Source: Stammera capleta_AF (GTDB lineage: Bacteria > Pseudomonadota > Gammaproteobacteria > Enterobacterales > Enterobacteriaceae). From it: a DNA stretch of 64,000 bases. The stretch lies in assembly GCA_036689265.1 (NCBI GenBank), contig CP144777.1, forward strand, positions 62,001 through 126,000. Reading direction: 5' to 3'. This document shows positions 63,859-64,000 of this stretch, one piece after another. The translations under genes and the position numbers were made by a program. The notes beneath the pieces are model-generated. The model saw nothing but the letters and a program-made list of their open reading frames with translations. It was not told where the DNA came from and made no database searches. The number at the start of each line of letters is the position of its first letter. Position 1 is the first letter of the stretch.

Positions 63859-64000
63859 ATGTTTTTGAAAAATGTTTTAGGTAAAAAAATTGTTATTATT
63901 CATTTCATTGGTATAGGTGGAAATGGTATGTCAGGAATTGCTGAAATGTTATTTTTATCTGGTTATAAAATAACAGGGTCTGATATTTGTGTTAATGATA
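63859..64000 (+). CDS. murC: UDP-N-acetylmuramate--L-alanine ligase, N-terminal part
   Basis: Only the first 47 codons lie in the window. MurC adds L-alanine to UDP-MurNAc. The sequence reads KKIVIIHFIGIGGNGMSGIAEM, the N-terminal dinucleotide-fold motif (E. coli HIHFVGIGGAGMGGIAEV), then YKITGSD. It starts 13 bases after murG. The gene continues beyond the window edge, where ddlB and ftsQAZ would be expected if E. coli order holds. Confidence 0.95.
   Translation, partial: MFLKNVLGKKIVIIHFIGIGGNGMSGIAEMLFLSGYKITGSDICVND

Noticed and set aside
1..64000. CRISPR arrays, insertion sequences, prophage, toxin-antitoxin or secretion systems
   Set aside because: No regularly spaced repeats, transposase motifs or accessory genes were seen. 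Every long frame is accounted for by a housekeeping gene.
1..64000. UGA recoded to Trp, as in some tiny symbiont genomes
   Set aside because: TGA ends cysS, serS, murE and murD at the expected places, and Trp positions use TGG.

Overview
The window is a stretch of a very A+T-rich, strongly reduced gammaproteobacterial chromosome, most like an obligate insect endosymbiont related to the Enterobacterales. Three observations support this. Nearly every protein is recognisable as an orthologue of an Escherichia coli housekeeping protein. Many E. coli gene neighbourhoods survive with internal genes deleted (mrdA-rodA-dacA-lipB-lipA, rsmA-apaH, metK/speA-speB, rlmN-rodZ-hisS-der, clpP-clpX-lon, infA/trxB/serS, rsmD/rpoH, rsmH-murE-murF-mraY-murD-murG-murC). 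Spacers are short and AT-rich, with no phage, insertion sequence, CRISPR array or obvious horizontally acquired gene. TGA is used as a stop and TGG for Trp, so the standard bacterial code applies. The sequence does not fix the genus.

Layout: 1-5079 (+) holds the rpoA end, rplQ, tadA, alr, glyQ and glyS. 5054-11766 (-) holds mnmA, lipA, lipB, dacA, rodA and mrdA. 11918-16496 holds pgi, rpsT, apaH, rsmA and yabI. 16530-22698 holds ileS and dnaK-dnaJ. 22782-28732 holds glyA-speB-speA, metK and tsaB. 28803-36335 holds rlmN, a truncated rodZ, hisS, der, rnpB, cysS and folD. 36389-42708 holds tRNA-Arg(UCU), lon, clpX, clpP, nusB, infA and trxB. 42794-49781 holds serS, dusA, rpsA, ssb, dnaB and rsmD. 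50075-56456 holds rpoH, hslV-hslU, mutM, tusE, rpmE, murA and tpiA. 56575-64000 holds a mur cluster from rsmH into murC, which runs off the edge.

Together the genes keep translation (tRNA synthetases, ribosomal proteins, rRNA and tRNA modification), cytoplasmic peptidoglycan precursor synthesis, the rod-elongation pair PBP2/RodA, a full heat-shock set (sigma-32, DnaK/DnaJ, Lon, ClpXP, HslUV), protein lipoylation, and the putrescine and SAM arms of polyamine synthesis. The septal genes ftsL, ftsI and ftsW are missing from their usual places.

The most notable signals are decay signatures inside retained genes. lipA and mrdA are each split by a one-base register error at a long poly(A) tract (A15 and A13 on the coding strand), while other genes carry similar tracts in frame. 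This fits either transcriptional slippage rescue, known in other insect symbionts, or homopolymer sequencing error. ApaH has Asn in place of the catalytic His of GNHD, MurE has lost the DNPR diaminopimelate-recognition motif, FolD has a shortened active-site helix, and the first G domain of Der has a damaged G3 motif. The + strand is T-rich throughout, so minus-strand genes encode Lys/Asn/Ile-rich proteins and plus-strand genes Phe/Val/Leu/Cys-rich ones. I did not find a convincing wholly new biological system here. Comparisons with E. coli proteins are from memory, not from alignment software.
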